64,000 nt of DNA from Eremophila alpestris peregrina (GCA_009792885.1 WMCF01000015.1:14469667-14533666); one strand, 5' to 3'. Positions 1 to 11,537 are shown, counted from the first letter of the stretch. Notes: generated from the letters alone by a model not told the origin. Numbers and translations are program-made.

Positions 1-3000
1 TTAGGTAATTTACTAACTACATCCTCTAGGAAGGATCTAAAATCCTGGTCATCAGGGGTCTAAGAAATTGGAATGAATTACTCTTCCCACAGGTATTTTT
101 ATGAAAGGAAGCTAGAATGTCTGAAGCCTGGTTCACCAATAAATAAATGTATTAGTATATGGCCTCAGCCAGGAGCACTGGCAGAGGTGATTGGTGAAGG
201 CTAGCAGCAGTTTGAGCAAGCACCATTTACAGCCATGTACTTTCATGTCATTTTTCTTCTGACCTTCAGGGTATCTATTGACTTCAGCAGAAAGTCAGAG
301 CAGTAAAAGGGGTGGGATGACAACAACAACCGCCTCCCTCAGATGTCTCAGAATAAAGTCCATAAGGAAAATACCATTCAACAACATTAGTCCCTGATGT
401 TGGCACTCAGAAGGAGGTGTTGAGGTGGTTCTCCATGCCAGCAGATTAAACAGGAGGTGCTGACACTGGTGGGGGATGGGGAATTTGGAAGGGGAAATAA
501 AATGCTGGGAGAGAAATGAAGTGGATGGTGAATTGTCTTTTCCAACTGCTGCTCCAGTAAAACACTTTTTCCCAAGGCTTTTTTCTCTGTGACTTCTTTC
601 TTTCTAAAGCACTTCATTTAGAAAATAATTCTTCCAGCTGCATAAATAATTTCCCAGTTGTAAAAGCCAAAAATCAAGGGAATTGTTTAAAACCATCCTG
701 TTGCTTACAGGTAGGTATGTGCTGAGGCAGTGGTTAGATTAGTGAGAGGAATAATAATAATGAAAAAGAATGCACATGTTGGAGGAAGTCCATGAAAGAA
801 AACTGTAGGCTAAAAACATTTCTCAGGTGCCAATGTGAGTTCCAGGCAGTTCCAGCCCTAAAAACTGGGAGAAATGCGGAGTTAGTTCAATAGTTTAGAT
901 GCTCTTACAAAGAGAAAGTAGTGGATTTCAAGGCAACTATCAGGATGTTACTGAAAAAATATACCTTTATTTTTTAAATTACCCATCTTGTTACTTCAAT
1001 TCTATCTGAAGGATTACCAGAGAGGTATGTACATTTTGCTCTGCTTTTAATACATTTTTCATTTTAATGACCCACTGCAGGTTGTTACTACCTGTCTGGT
1101 TGGCAGGAAACACCCGACTACCATGTTGATGAAGTCATACCTTCAAATGTTATGCAAAATTATGGAAAAAAAAAGCAAACTGGCATGTTTACAGTGAAGA
1201 GAATGAAGAACTTTCCTTGAAGAATTTAGTCAAATTAGGTTTGATACTATGTGCCAAACAAAGATGGAAGTTTCATGTTAGTATACATTGATGAGCATTA
1301 GTGTAACTTGTTATGTCATATGTGCTAAATGCAATGCTGGTGGAAAAATACAGAAAAATATTAAAAAGCTCATTCTTTTAATGCCTTTCTACCTCAACTT
1401 CGGAAAAATATTGAAAGCTCCTTTTTCCACCCCCAGAGAATGGAAATGCTTAAAGTGGTGGGGATCTTCTTGTGAATGTCCAACCACAGCACTGAAATCA
1501 ACATTATATATTTAAGTGTGTCCAACATATCCAAGATGTTTTGCTTAGAAAATGCAGGCTATTTTTAATTCACTTCCTGTAAAAAAAAAGTCAATAATGA
1601 AACATTTGATTTGTTCAAGTTTTCACTGAGTCATTGAGGGCAGGGAACAAAAGAGACAGAGGGGGATGAGGCATCTTTGAACACAGTCCATAGAGTAGAC
1701 TACTACCAAGAAATTCAACCCCTATCGTCTAGACTAAGTTGAAAAAATTGGAAAATATTTAAAAAAAAAAAACCACAAAATAATCCAAACAAACAACATG
1801 ACTTGGAACAAAATAAAAAAATCATAACAAAATGAAATGGACCCCCAGGCTGTGTTGGAGATGTTTTGATGCAGTTTGGTAGACTGGATAGGAGAACCAC
1901 TGTCTGCTCCTGCTCCAACTGCCTCCAGTGGGTTCTTCCCCCAGTCCAACTTCCCATGCTCTCAAGGAAACAGTTGGTCACTCCTCGTTTTAGATGGCAG
2001 CTCCTGTACCCCTCACTAACATATTTAAGGTGTTTTTTTCCTCATAAGGATGGGTTGTTACAACCTTGCCTTGGGCCTTAATTCATTTCCCTCGGCCCTC
2101 TCTAAGTGCAGCAGTGTGCTCCTGAATAAAAATACCCCAATGAAATGATCCTGTGATCCTGACATCTGTCTTTAAATTCTTTGTTGGCTTTTACAGAATT
2201 ACATTTTCCAGCAAAATTCTTGGCCTCTGATTTTCAACCAGTTCAGTCAAGCAGCAGAGAGATCTCGGTCTCATCAGGAACTGTGCTCTTCAACTCAGTG
2301 AGCAGAGGGAAATCACACAGGGCAGGGCTCCTCAGCAAAGACAGGAATCTGTCACCCTGACAGAAAGAACTGAAAAATCAGATTTGGCATTCAGGAGCCC
2401 AAAATGGCAGGGCTGAGCTGAATTGCATTGTATAGGGGGCACTTTGACCCAGCAGGATCTGTGCAGCAACTGATGCCTGTCCTTATTCAACAAGACCTTG
2501 AAATACACCTCCAACCTAAGTAGGCTGTTATAATCTTCTGGGGCCTATGCTAGCTTTCCACTTATGGAAACCAAGGTTTGAACTCTAGGGGATGAAATGA
2601 GGTAAGCATAATTGCATATTTATATCTATCATATATAGGTATATGATTCAGGGCAGATGAAAAAGAAAATGGGGCTGGAGGCACAGAATCTGAATTTCAG
2701 GGCAGAAGGGGACATACAGTCTGTGGGAACTGAAGAAGTAACTTCTAGAGTCTTAGAGTTAAGGGATGTAAGGGATTTAAGGGAACTTTTGTGGTTCAGC
2801 AAGCAAGGGAATATGACATGTATATAAGACATACATTCCATGGCAGGTGACTTTTGCCACAAAGCTCCAGCATGACCAAGGCTAAAGAGGCCAGATGTTG
2901 AGATGTACAAACAACCATCATATGAGATCCTCTGGTGCATCATGAGGAAAGGAGGGGAGCTGACTAATCTTACTCTGACACTCTTTCTTAGCATAAAGCC

Positions 3001-4019
3001 CTTTATAATATGACATTCCTCAGCAGTCTCTCATACTCAGGGAACAAAGGGAAGGAGACCAGACATCCTTGGGCCACTGTCGCTCACCATTAGCTTTAGA
3101 AAGCTGCCTTCCAAAACCCAAAATGCTCTAAGTCATCTTGCTTTCTTCCTTTTGAGGTTACACTCTTATCATCAAGGCAGTTCATCAACTCACTGCTGAT
3201 AAACTCACTATCAACAAAAATAGTTCCTTTTTCTACATCTAGAAGAAGTGCAGCAATTTCAGTTCCTCAAATGAGCTGAGCTGCTGTGGCAATTCTTTTG
3301 GCCTGGCTTAGTGGCACACCATCTTAATTTCATGGGAGTATTTTATAGTCTTAGTTAAATGGGTAGATAAGATTCATAATTTTGCACCAATAGTACCCCT
3401 ACACCTTTGTAAATAGTTGTATTTTGCAAAAGCTAAAGCTCAGATGTCAGTAAGCCTTCTTTTTTTTGGCATGGAAAAGCTTTACAACACAAAGAAAATG
3501 AAAATATATAAAAATACAACTATTACAAATACAAATTCCTTTATTTTTTTCTTGTGAAATATAATTTCTTGTCCATGTTTGCACTTCCCAAATAGATGAT
3601 CTGAAGATAACTTGATAAACATGGTAGCTGCAAATGCAAGAGGGCAGGCTGAAAGGGAAGAACACCATTCTTTTGGACGGTGATTATGATTCATTTTTTC
3701 TCTCTCTCCTGCAGTCCTACTTTTTCACTATCCCCCTATTCCACAACAACAAGGAGAAACAAATGAGGGAAAGTGCTGAGTTCTAAGGAGAAACAACATC
3801 CACTTGAAGAGTTGTAATGCTTTGGCTAGTGTTCAAGGGGATGCTGGTATCTAGTAAACCAAGAAATCTAAAGTATACACACTTTGCATTAATAATAGGT
3901 GTAATAGAGGGCAGAAAAATCCTGCTGCTCCATAAGGTTGGCATGGTGGCCCGGGAAATTAGAACCCCCTGTGTCAGACATGGCCTGCATATCCATGCTC
4001 TCTGTTCCACAGTGGTTAT
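1..4019. other. Upstream intergenic region without recognised gene
   Basis: AT-rich, CpG-poor DNA upstream of the first CpG island. Open frames are short and none shows family motifs, splice-flanked exons or codon patterns I recognise. A 121-codon minus-strand frame at 2629-2994 has no supporting context. From human gene order the divergent neighbour VWA8 should lie to the left, but no VWA8-like first exon is visible here. I see no clear repeat in this block. Confidence 0.5.
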
Positions 4020-4570
4020 GCCGTGTCCCAGCTCACGGGAGTTTGTCCTAACGGGGGACCACCCGGCGCCGCTGTGGGGTAATGAGATGCTGTTTCACAC
4101 TCAGTTTAACATGCAGGGGGTGTCGAAAGCCCAGTGCCACGCTCTCGGAGTCTTCGCGGAGGAGTGAGGCCAGGGGTTGTCCCAGCACCAGGGCCTTGAC
4201 CCTGGTCGCCTCCTGGCTCGGCTCGGGGCAGGGCGATGCGGGAGCAGCGATGCTCTCTCCGGGGTGCCCCGCAACACCCAGCCGGGCCCGTGGGGCCGTG
4301 GATCCCGCACCCAGAGGGGCCAGCCCGGGGGCCAGGGCGGGCGGCGTGTCCCGGCGGGGCAGGAGCGGCTCCCGGCGCACCGCGGGGCTTTCTCCCCTCA
4401 CGGCGGGGCGCATCCTCGCCCGCCGGCCCCGCCGCGACGCCGACAGCAGGAGCAGCCGTAAACCGGCTTACGCCCAAGGAGATTTGCCCGTGATCCGCTG
4501 GGCTTCCCTGGCGGGAGGGGGCCGGGCGTGCGGGGCGCCCGGGACAGCGGCGGGAGGGCGGGGGGCGGCG

Positions 4571-4579
4571 ATGATGTGA
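4571..4579 (+). other. Minimal upstream ORF (Met-Met-stop)
   Basis: The string ATGATGTGA gives two consecutive start codons followed at once by a stop, in a different frame from the ATG at 4858. If transcription from this island starts upstream of 4571, it is a near-minimal uORF in the leader. Its relevance depends on an unknown transcription start site. Confidence 0.3.
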
Positions 4580-4857
4580 GCGGCGCGGCAGCTGCAGGCC
4601 GGCTCCCCCGGGAGCCGGGGCTGAGCCCGGTGGCCGTGGGAGGGAAAGGAGCCGCAAGGGGAGGGAGGAGGGGGTCTGGACACAGCCGGGGGAGAAAAGG
4701 GAGGAGCGGGGCCGGAGTGGGGGGAGGACAAGCGGCGCCGGGGAAGCGCTGCCAGCCGGAGCAGAGGCAGCGGCGGGAGAGAGGCGCAGCCCGGCGGACC
4801 CAGCTCCGCTGCCCGTCGGCTCTCTCCCCGCGGAGGTTGGGGACCTGCTGCGGGGTG

Positions 4858-4914
4858 ATGGAGGAGCATGGGTACCCTTCCTATAGCGCCCGCAGCCCCG
4901 CCTGGGAGGAGCTG
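4858..4914 (+). CDS. Candidate alternative first coding exon, possibly DGKH N-terminal variant
   Basis: Nineteen codons start at an ATG in good context (G at -3, G at +4) inside the upstream CpG island and begin MEEHGYPSYS. The segment stops at CTG|GTAGGT, which differs from the ideal donor only at +4. The exon ends in phase 0, exactly like DGKH exon 1 at 11386, so it could splice to DGKH exon 2 without a frameshift. The resulting protein would lack the acidic and KLIRKVSTSGQIR segments before the PH domain. The paralogue DGKD is known to make isoforms that differ at the N-terminus through alternative first exons. The frame is open upstream of the ATG because of GC richness, but I see no earlier in-frame ATG. 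I do not recognise the peptide, and it could belong to another transcript or be noncoding. Confidence 0.4.
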
Positions 4915-5530
4915 GTAGGTACATGCGTGCCTTGCCGTTGCACAGGCGTTTCCTACCCTTTTTCCTGCCTGTATTGTTCAGCCGGGGGGTCGGGCTATCA
5001 TCCTTATCTGTGCTCTCCAGCCCCCCCTTCCCTTCTTTCGACCCCGCTCCGGCTGCCGGCGCTCGTCCCCTCCCCGCGGGGATCGGGGGTGGGAGCCTTT
5101 CGCCCCCGCCGTGTCTGGCCATTTGTTGACGAGCTCGTCCCTCTGGGAGACGGGGTTCATTGCCCTTTCTGAGTTTCACTGCCCGGGTGGAAAGCCTGGG
5201 ATTAGCACCGAGAGCCTTGCCTTCAACTTTGCTGAGGGGGGTGGGTTGGATGCTGGCACCGTTAAACTCCTTCTCTTAGCACAGCAAAAGCAACGTGTCC
5301 ATGCAGCGTTGTGAGGCAGTTTCCAGAAAGAGACACACACTTTCCCCCCTTCTTCTTCTGGAGCTAGGCTGGGAATTGCTCCCATCGCGGCGCTAAAGCG
5401 GGACGGGGCTGGGGGGTACCCCGCTGTCAGCCTGCCTTGTGCGGTGTGGGGAAAGTGCGTGCCTTTGGGCACGAAGGAGGAGAGTGCTCAAGCTGGCCAG
5501 GAGGAAAGCTGCGGTGAGGTGCCTTTGCGG

Positions 5531-8500
5531 TTTGTTTAAGCAACTCGAAGACCCTCCTTCCAACCAAAGGAAATCATGTCACCGGCATCCTCAGCAGGCG
5601 ATAAAATCAGATTTCCCTTTTCAGGGCAGTCTGGTCCCGCTCCTGGGCTTTTCTCCATTGTGCAAACACATATACACATCAGGGAGGGCTAAAAATAGGC
5701 TCTGGGTAACTGCTTCTGAGATTTCAGGCTATCTAAGAGGTCAAGGCTAGGCTGCCTCTGGCCCTGAACTTGGCTAGGCAACATGAAGCATGGACCCGTG
5801 CCACTGCCAAGCTCCCCTTTGGATGGCTGTACCATGTTTTGCTAACTCGTTGTGTTGGTCCAGGTTTTACTTGTAAACTCAGTTTTAAAGAGCAAAAGGG
5901 GGAGACCCATTCTTTGCGTGGCTTGGTGTGTGCACCCTCAGGAAAGCAGTAGCCGAGCCCTGGAGCTAACCACAACGAACTATGTTCACTCCCTTCCTTG
6001 TTAGGATTTGTAGCCCTCAGAAAAATTTTTTTACTATCATAATTTTTGTTGTTAAGTTGAACATCCCCCTTCGCTGCCCTCTGCAGTCCTCAAGCCCCAA
6101 AACTGTTGCCGGAGATGCAGCTGTGATAGGGAAAACAGCTGTATGTGTTTTCCAGTAACATGGAGCTGACATTGAAAGGATCAGGCAAGGGAAACCCGAG
6201 ATTTTTGCCTGGAGAGATGAAGACATCGTGGGAGGAAGGCAGCGAAGTCAATTCCTGCGAATGCGTTATCCTATTAAACAGTGACATTTAAATTGCTGCC
6301 GTCATCCAAAACTCAACTGAAAGTCGGGAGGCAGATGGATCGCAGCCCCTCTCTGCTTGGAAATGCAGATCCTGGCTGAAGCATCCAAACCCGTTTCCTT
6401 CTGTGCACACGGCTTAGATAAACAAGGAGCACATCTTTTTCTTTTTTTTCTCCATTTCCCCCTCCCCCAGTAAGGGCCAGGATTTGGGTCATGTTTATCA
6501 TTTCATTGCTGCACTTGTTCAAGAGTATGAATGCATGAATGCAGTTTTAAGGTTAACCACTGCACCGATTTCCTTTACAAGATTCTAATTTCAGCTGATC
6601 CACTCAATCTTTTACCTGGTAACCTGCTGGTAAAATACATGATCTTTGTGGCAAGAGCCACATTGTTCTTTTCATCTGCTCATAAGCAGGCTTTTTATGA
6701 TAATGGGGGCAAAGGGAGATTTAGGTGAAGACCTGAATGATGAAAGGGAAAACATAGTATACAAACCTCTCTCCCCTGCTCTTAAAACACAACAAAGAGC
6801 AGTAAGATAGGGAAAACCATTCTTTGAAGGTTTTCAATCTGTGCAAGTTAATAATCTATGCAAATGCTCAGATTATTGGGAAGTACTGTTCCTACAGCTA
6901 TTCTGAAAAATAAGTGATGGACATTAAATGCAATCACAAGTCCTTTGCCAATCAGGGTTGGATTTGTCTGTGTACTACTTCAAATTTCTATAAAATCCTT
7001 TCCTTAATTCACAGCACACTTTTTAATGGAAAAGCTATTCCTGAATCCAGTGAGAGTTGTTTAAGACCCCATGATGGAGCTAAGTAAAAGTGACTTAAAA
7101 TGTAAGGCTCACTCTGCATTCTTGCAAGGGAGGTTTGGTGGCTTTGTAGTAAAAAATGTGCCAAACACATGACTTACGAAGTTCTAGACACAACTTTCAT
7201 ATTTTATATGAGAGCTGACTCTTGCCTTTACCTTACTCTTGAAATGCATACATAAGTCCTAACACATTCACAAAGCATCTGTTTACTTTTATTACCTGCC
7301 CTGGTTTGGACCTTTTAGCTCTGAAGCATACAACATAGTTCAGTAGTTTCCTTAATATTGTAACCTATGGGTTACAGGATTCCTTTGGCTAATCCCAGAC
7401 CAGCTACAAGTGATGTAATTACTTTCTTTAACAGTGGTATGGATACGTGTTGTTATATTTTGGCTTCCTCTTTACTAACTAAGGAAGTCAAGAAAGAATA
7501 GTATCACTAATTCGATCTGCAGAGGGAATTCAGACAGGCAGATATGAAATTAACTTGTTCAGAGTGGGGAGCCCAGTTAAAAACCATAGCTATCACTAAC
7601 CACCAAAATTAGGAAAGATTCAATAAAATCTTTTAAACATGATGAATAATGCATTGTTAATCTGACACACTATTGATTCAAATTCCCTCAGAACAACTTT
7701 CTGAGGTGAAAGAAAAGTATTACCTTTTAGTTTATACATGCCAAAGTGACTTAGAAAAAAAGATGTAAAAATGCTTGTTACAAAGGTAATCAGTTTTAGG
7801 GCTGGAATCAAAGAGTACAGTAATCTGCATTATAAACTATAATCTTCAGTGCAGCTAGAGTGCGTGTGTATTTAGATTTTTTCCAACATTGCATATACAT
7901 TTTAGTGACACATATCCTATTATTGGGACTCAATGTGGTTGAGTTAAAATGTTCTCACAGTGTATATCTGTATATTAAATGAATAAAACATCACAGTGTA
8001 AATATGCATATATTGTATATAAAGGGCAGCTCATCAGCTGATGTTAATTGCCGTAGCACAAATGATGTCAGCAGAGCTGTTTTTTGTTAGCTGAGTATCT
8101 TCCTTTAAATGCCAACCTTTCTTTATGCTTTTTACTCCCTTGCTTCAGTTAGGAAACTGAAGGTCATTACTAAGAAGTGTGAAACTCTTAAGTGAAAGAC
8201 ACAGCACGTGCAAATACTGTATGTGTTTTTAATGGCTGCATATGGTACCACACTGTTCAAAGGGCCCAGCTTGCAGAAGTCTCGTGGTACCATTTGTGCC
8301 AGAGTATTTGTAGCTGTGGTCACTGAGCTGAAACATGTTATCCAATATTTCTTATATTGAATCTGACATTGATCACCTGGGAGAATCCAGCTGTGAGATG
8401 AAGGGATAGAAGCCAAGTTTCAAGTCCTTATTGAGGCAAATTTCATGGCTACCTTAGGCAGCTTTATCTGGGTAAAGGCTGGAATTGGACCCTGATTATC

Positions 8501-10449
8501 TATTAATAACTTTGAAAAGAAGAACAAGTGAAACTAGTGGTATCTTTAAAACTGTCTTTGTGCCTGGGGAACGTATGTTTGCAGAAACAACTTTCTATGC
8601 TGAGTGAGTAACTTGTGTATTTTCAACAATGCTTAACACTTGGTTTCACCATTTTGGAGAACTCAAGAACTGCAGACTTTAGAGCCTGTAATTTCACAGA
8701 ATCCACTACATACTTTACAGAAACCATGTTCTCATACTCTCACTGAACTGTTCTTGTGAGACATTTCCTATCATTTGGAGACTTATTTGGAGGTTATTGC
8801 TACTAAAATCTTCACATTAAGTAACCTGAGAGAACATTCCTAGTACTTTTGGGTTTTTTCATAGCACTCTGAAGTTTACCAAGATATGATGAAAGGGACT
8901 TGCTTGGAAGTGAAAGGCTAGTGCCTTCTTTCCTGGTAACCACCCTTTTGTGTCTGGACAGTCAGGAGTGAGGAAGAGCACACTGGGCTAGCCCAGGTGA
9001 AGATGCATGGTGCCCTCTGCACAGTGCAGAAAGTGTGCAGCAACTAATGCTCACAGTTAAACTCTAAAAATGAACAGAAGTTGAAGAATTGTATTTATTC
9101 TAACAGTAACTACTAGTTTTCAGCCAGCAATATTTAATTCAGTTGAATTAAATGTAGTCATTCTTGCTTGTATTCCATTAGCACCAAGTGTTTCTCAAAT
9201 CACAGTTACTATTATGTGCAATAAGGTAGCCTTAATTAGGAAACTATGTCTTCTTGTCCCCTTGCAATATTCAAGTGACATTTACCTTCAAAAGAATTAA
9301 GGAATTAAGTGAGACATGTTCTGGCATAATTTGCTATTCCCAAAATTAAGATGGGGAAGAGGAAGAAAGGAGGGTGGAAAGACACACTGTCCATAAACAT
9401 GGGTTTTAAGTATCTTTCTTCCTAACTGTGCCCTAAATTAACCTACTGCATACTTGCACCTGCTCAAGTTTTGAAAAATGGAGAACTCCCTTTCAGGTGA
9501 AGAGTGAGATAAGACAGAATTAGTCCTTAATTTCACAATAATTTTGAGATGTGGTATTAAGGATATGATTTAGGCATTATTAATATTTTAATATAGCATG
9601 TAGGTAATTTGATCAAAATTACTTTAATATAACTTAATAGATAGTTTGAATTTTTAAATGTTACTCTTGATATTTTAAAAAATATACTCTCCACAACTGG
9701 TCCTATATGGAGGTGGTCAGTAGAATTGTATTTGAAGTATCTGGTGCATAAACACAGAACTAAACCACAAGAACTCCAAGGCTTCATGGAAATATTTGCT
9801 ATCCCCTACACTACTAGAAATAAAAACCCCAATAAAAGAAACGGGCTGGAGTATAAAAACTGTGGACTACTTGAAATTCAGACTGTGGCAAGGTGTCTGC
9901 AGTGTAGGACAGGTTGTAAAGTTGTTTACCTTTCCTCATTAAATGCTCTGTATTTAGGTACTGTGGCATTATACTAGCATGTTAAGAGATGTCAGTTCCT
10001 TTCTGGAAATATAAATAGAATTGTGGGAATATAGAAGCCACAAGTATTGATTGCTTTCTTATGTTTAATCTGGTCCACGCAGCTAGGAGTTGTGTGTTTT
10101 ATTTAGCATTGCTGTAATTTAAACACTTATTTGGAACACTGACTACATACAAGCCACAATAATTTCGAAGTCCCACAATTCAGAACATGTGGTGACATTT
10201 CAAGATCGTGCGAGCTGCCAGATCTGAGATGAAAAAGCAGAACTGACCCTTTCTTTCCCCAGAAGTAAGGGCTGCTCTTTCACAAAGACGAAAATGAATA
10301 GAATAACAAGAAAATTAAGCTATTAAGAGAAAATCACTGGAAAGCAATAGATGCGTTTACTAAAACTGTCCAAGGCTTTGGCGCTGATGGATAGTTACCA
10401 CGGGGTTGACTGGCTGGAGGAACAGCATACAGATAAGGAGCCCATCAGC
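5531..10449. other. AT-rich spacer between the two CpG islands
   Basis: About 4.9 kb with no convincing exon. If the upstream exon splices to DGKH, this would be the first part of an intron. Small items seen: a 12-bp palindrome around a CAGCTG E-box at 8032-8043, next to a TATATAAAG string, and scattered short A or T runs. There is no recognisable CR1, LTR or tandem array. The 83- and 94-codon frames at 9726-9977 and 8132-8416 look fortuitous. Confidence 0.5.
8032..8043. repeat. 12-bp palindrome containing an E-box
   Basis: CATCAGCTGATG is a perfect inverted repeat centred on CAGCTG, a binding site class used by bHLH factors. A TATA-like string (TATATAAAG) lies just upstream at about 8016-8024. 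A short palindrome can occur by chance. Confidence 0.3.
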
Positions 10450-11015
10450 ATCAGATGCCGTCCGTCCAAGTCCCGAAGAGACATCCTGCGCTCCCAGGGG
10501 AGAGCGGCACAGCTCTCGGCCGGGCTGGGCTGGGTAGTGCAAGGGCTGGGCACGGCACCCACCCGGTTTCGCGGTCCCTGCGCTCAGAACTCGGCACTGG
10601 CCGCCCTGCGAGGGTCACCGGGCGGCACAGCGCGCACGGGGTGCCCGGCGGGGGCGGGCGGTGCTCGCTCCGGTGCCGCGTCCCTCCTCCCGGCCACGCC
10701 GGGACATCCGCGGAAGCCCTGGCAGGTGCGGGGGCGCCGGGCGCCCTCCCCGCTCCCCGTCGCTCGTTTCGCTCCCGGACTCGCCCCGGCGCTCACCTGC
10801 GGGGCGGGCACCCTCCTGCCGGGGGCGGCCAGGCCGGCACCGGCGCCCCCTGCAGCCGGCGGCCGCCCCGGGCCGCTCCCGGTCGGCAGGGGCGCGGGGG
10901 GCCGGGCCCGTCCGCCCGGCTCCGCCCGCCGGCGGCTGGCCGTGCCGCGGTCCCGAGGAGCGGGAGGAGGCGGCCGGCGCGGCCCTCGGCCCGAGCCTGT
11001 GGTAGGGGGCGACGG

Positions 11016-11026
11016 AAGATGGCGGC
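11016..11026 (+). promoter_or_regulatory. YY1 consensus site overlapping an upstream ATG
   Basis: AAGATGGCGGC matches the YY1 consensus on the coding strand, the orientation in which YY1 commonly sits just downstream of CpG-island start sites. The ETS-like core CGGAAG overlaps its 5' side. The ATG inside the site opens the uORF at 11019. This suggests that transcription begins shortly upstream, about 200 bp before the DGKH start codon. Confidence 0.6.
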
Positions 11027-11237
11027 CGGGAGGGCGGCCGCGCTCCGCTCCGCCACAGCCCCGGCCGCCACCGCCCCCGTCCCCGCCCCCCCGCACCGCC
11101 TCTTTCCCCACCCTCCCGCACCGCCTCCTGCTCCTCCCCGGGGAGGGGAGCGGCAGCGGCTGCCCTGGCTGAGCCGGGCTCGTGTGCTTTCTCTCGGTAG
11201 GAGTCCGGGAAGATGGCCGGGGCCGAGTCGGGGATGA
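11019..11237 (+). other. Overlapping upstream ORF in the DGKH leader (72 codons)
   Basis: An ATG in optimal context (A at -3, G at +4) opens a frame of 72 codons plus stop. It runs over the DGKH ATG at 11213 in another frame. Its TGA at 11235-11237 overlaps the codon for DGKH Met8 (11234-11236) as ATGA. If the mRNA begins upstream of 11019 and is unspliced here, initiation at this ATG would bypass the DGKH start, and reinitiation at Met8 is conceivable. The peptide is Ala/Pro/Arg-rich with no recognised domain, so any role is probably regulatory. A pyrimidine-rich stretch ending in AG at about 11200 could act as an acceptor and remove the uORF in spliced leaders. Confidence 0.4.
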
Positions 11238-11386
11238 GCGGCGCCGGGATCCCGCTGCAGACCCAGCCCCAGCCCCAAGCCCCGGCGGCGGGGCCGGCGG
11301 ACGAGTCGTCGGACAGCGAAGGGGAGCACGAGGGCCCCCAGAAACTCATCCGGAAAGTGTCCACCTCGGGCCAGATCCGCAGCAAG
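11213..11386 (+). CDS. DGKH: Diacylglycerol kinase eta, first coding exon (partial gene)
   Basis: DGK eta is a type II diacylglycerol kinase. It uses ATP to convert diacylglycerol to phosphatidic acid at membranes, lowering protein kinase C signalling and promoting Raf-ERK signalling. This exon encodes residues 1-58: a variable Ala/Pro/Gln-rich N-terminus (1-29), an acidic serine cluster SSDSEGE (32-38) resembling a CK2 target, and a basic block KLIRKVSTSGQIR (44-56). The basic block is the conserved lead-in to the PH domain in DGK eta and delta. The start has optimal context (A at -3, G at +4). The exon ends at AAG|GTAAGG in phase 0, where I recall the vertebrate DGKH exon 1/2 junction. The PH, C1, catalytic and optional SAM domains would lie to the right of the window. 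I prefer DGKH to DGKD because of the GPQ before KLIRK and my recollection of the human N-terminus. Confidence 0.88.
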
Positions 11387-11514
11387 GTAAGGGGGGCAGG
11401 AGCCGGCCAGCCCCGCCGCCTTCACGGCCGGTTTCTCCATCCCCATCCCAAAGCGGGGCTAGCCCGGAGCCGGGGACGGCCGCTGCATCCCGCCCGCATC
11501 CCCGGGAGCGGCGG

Positions 11515-11537
11515 CGGGGGGGGTGGGGGGGTGGGGG
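11515..11537 (+). promoter_or_regulatory. G-run able to form a G-quadruplex
   Basis: Starting about 130 bp inside intron 1, the coding strand carries runs of eight, seven and five G separated by single T residues. The two longer runs can each supply two G-tracts, so intramolecular quadruplex folding is feasible. Such runs on the non-template strand near a promoter favour R-loops and can affect pausing or splicing at the exon 1 donor. Confidence 0.55.

Larger units (their letters stand above)
4020..5530. promoter_or_regulatory. Upstream CpG island, probable alternative promoter
   Basis: GC content and CpG density rise abruptly at about 4020 and fall back by about 5530, against an AT-rich background. 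The block has many GC boxes and no TATA box where one would be expected, which is typical of a dispersed CpG-island promoter. It contains a short ATG-initiated open segment ending at a plausible splice donor (4858-4914). The island sits about 6 kb upstream of DGKH exon 1, so it is probably an alternative DGKH promoter. A promoter for an antisense or noncoding RNA remains possible. That an island exists is clear; its assignment is inference. Confidence 0.75.

Noticed and set aside
2629..2994. 121-codon minus-strand frame in the upstream region
   Set aside because: No family match, no promoter, and the forward-strand reading is equally uninformative.
4106..5179. Minus-strand open frame of 357 codons across the upstream CpG island
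   Set aside because: Pro/Arg/Gly/Ala-rich composition typical of open frames in CpG islands, no recognised domain, and overlap with other equally open frames.
10351..11172. Plus-strand 273-codon frame ahead of DGKH exon 1
   Set aside because: Long only because the island is GC-rich. No motif, and it ends before the DGKH start. The start region at 10351 lies in AT-rich DNA with no promoter signs.
11198..11201. Splice acceptor (CTTTCTCTCGGTAG) immediately before the DGKH start
   Set aside because: The pyrimidine tract is short and no matching upstream donor could be chosen with confidence; kept only as a caveat to the uORF.
10615..11446. Minus-strand frames opposite DGKH exon 1, considered as a VWA8 first exon
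   Set aside because: Composition is island shadow and does not resemble the VWA8 N-terminus I know. VWA8 is expected to the left of the window.
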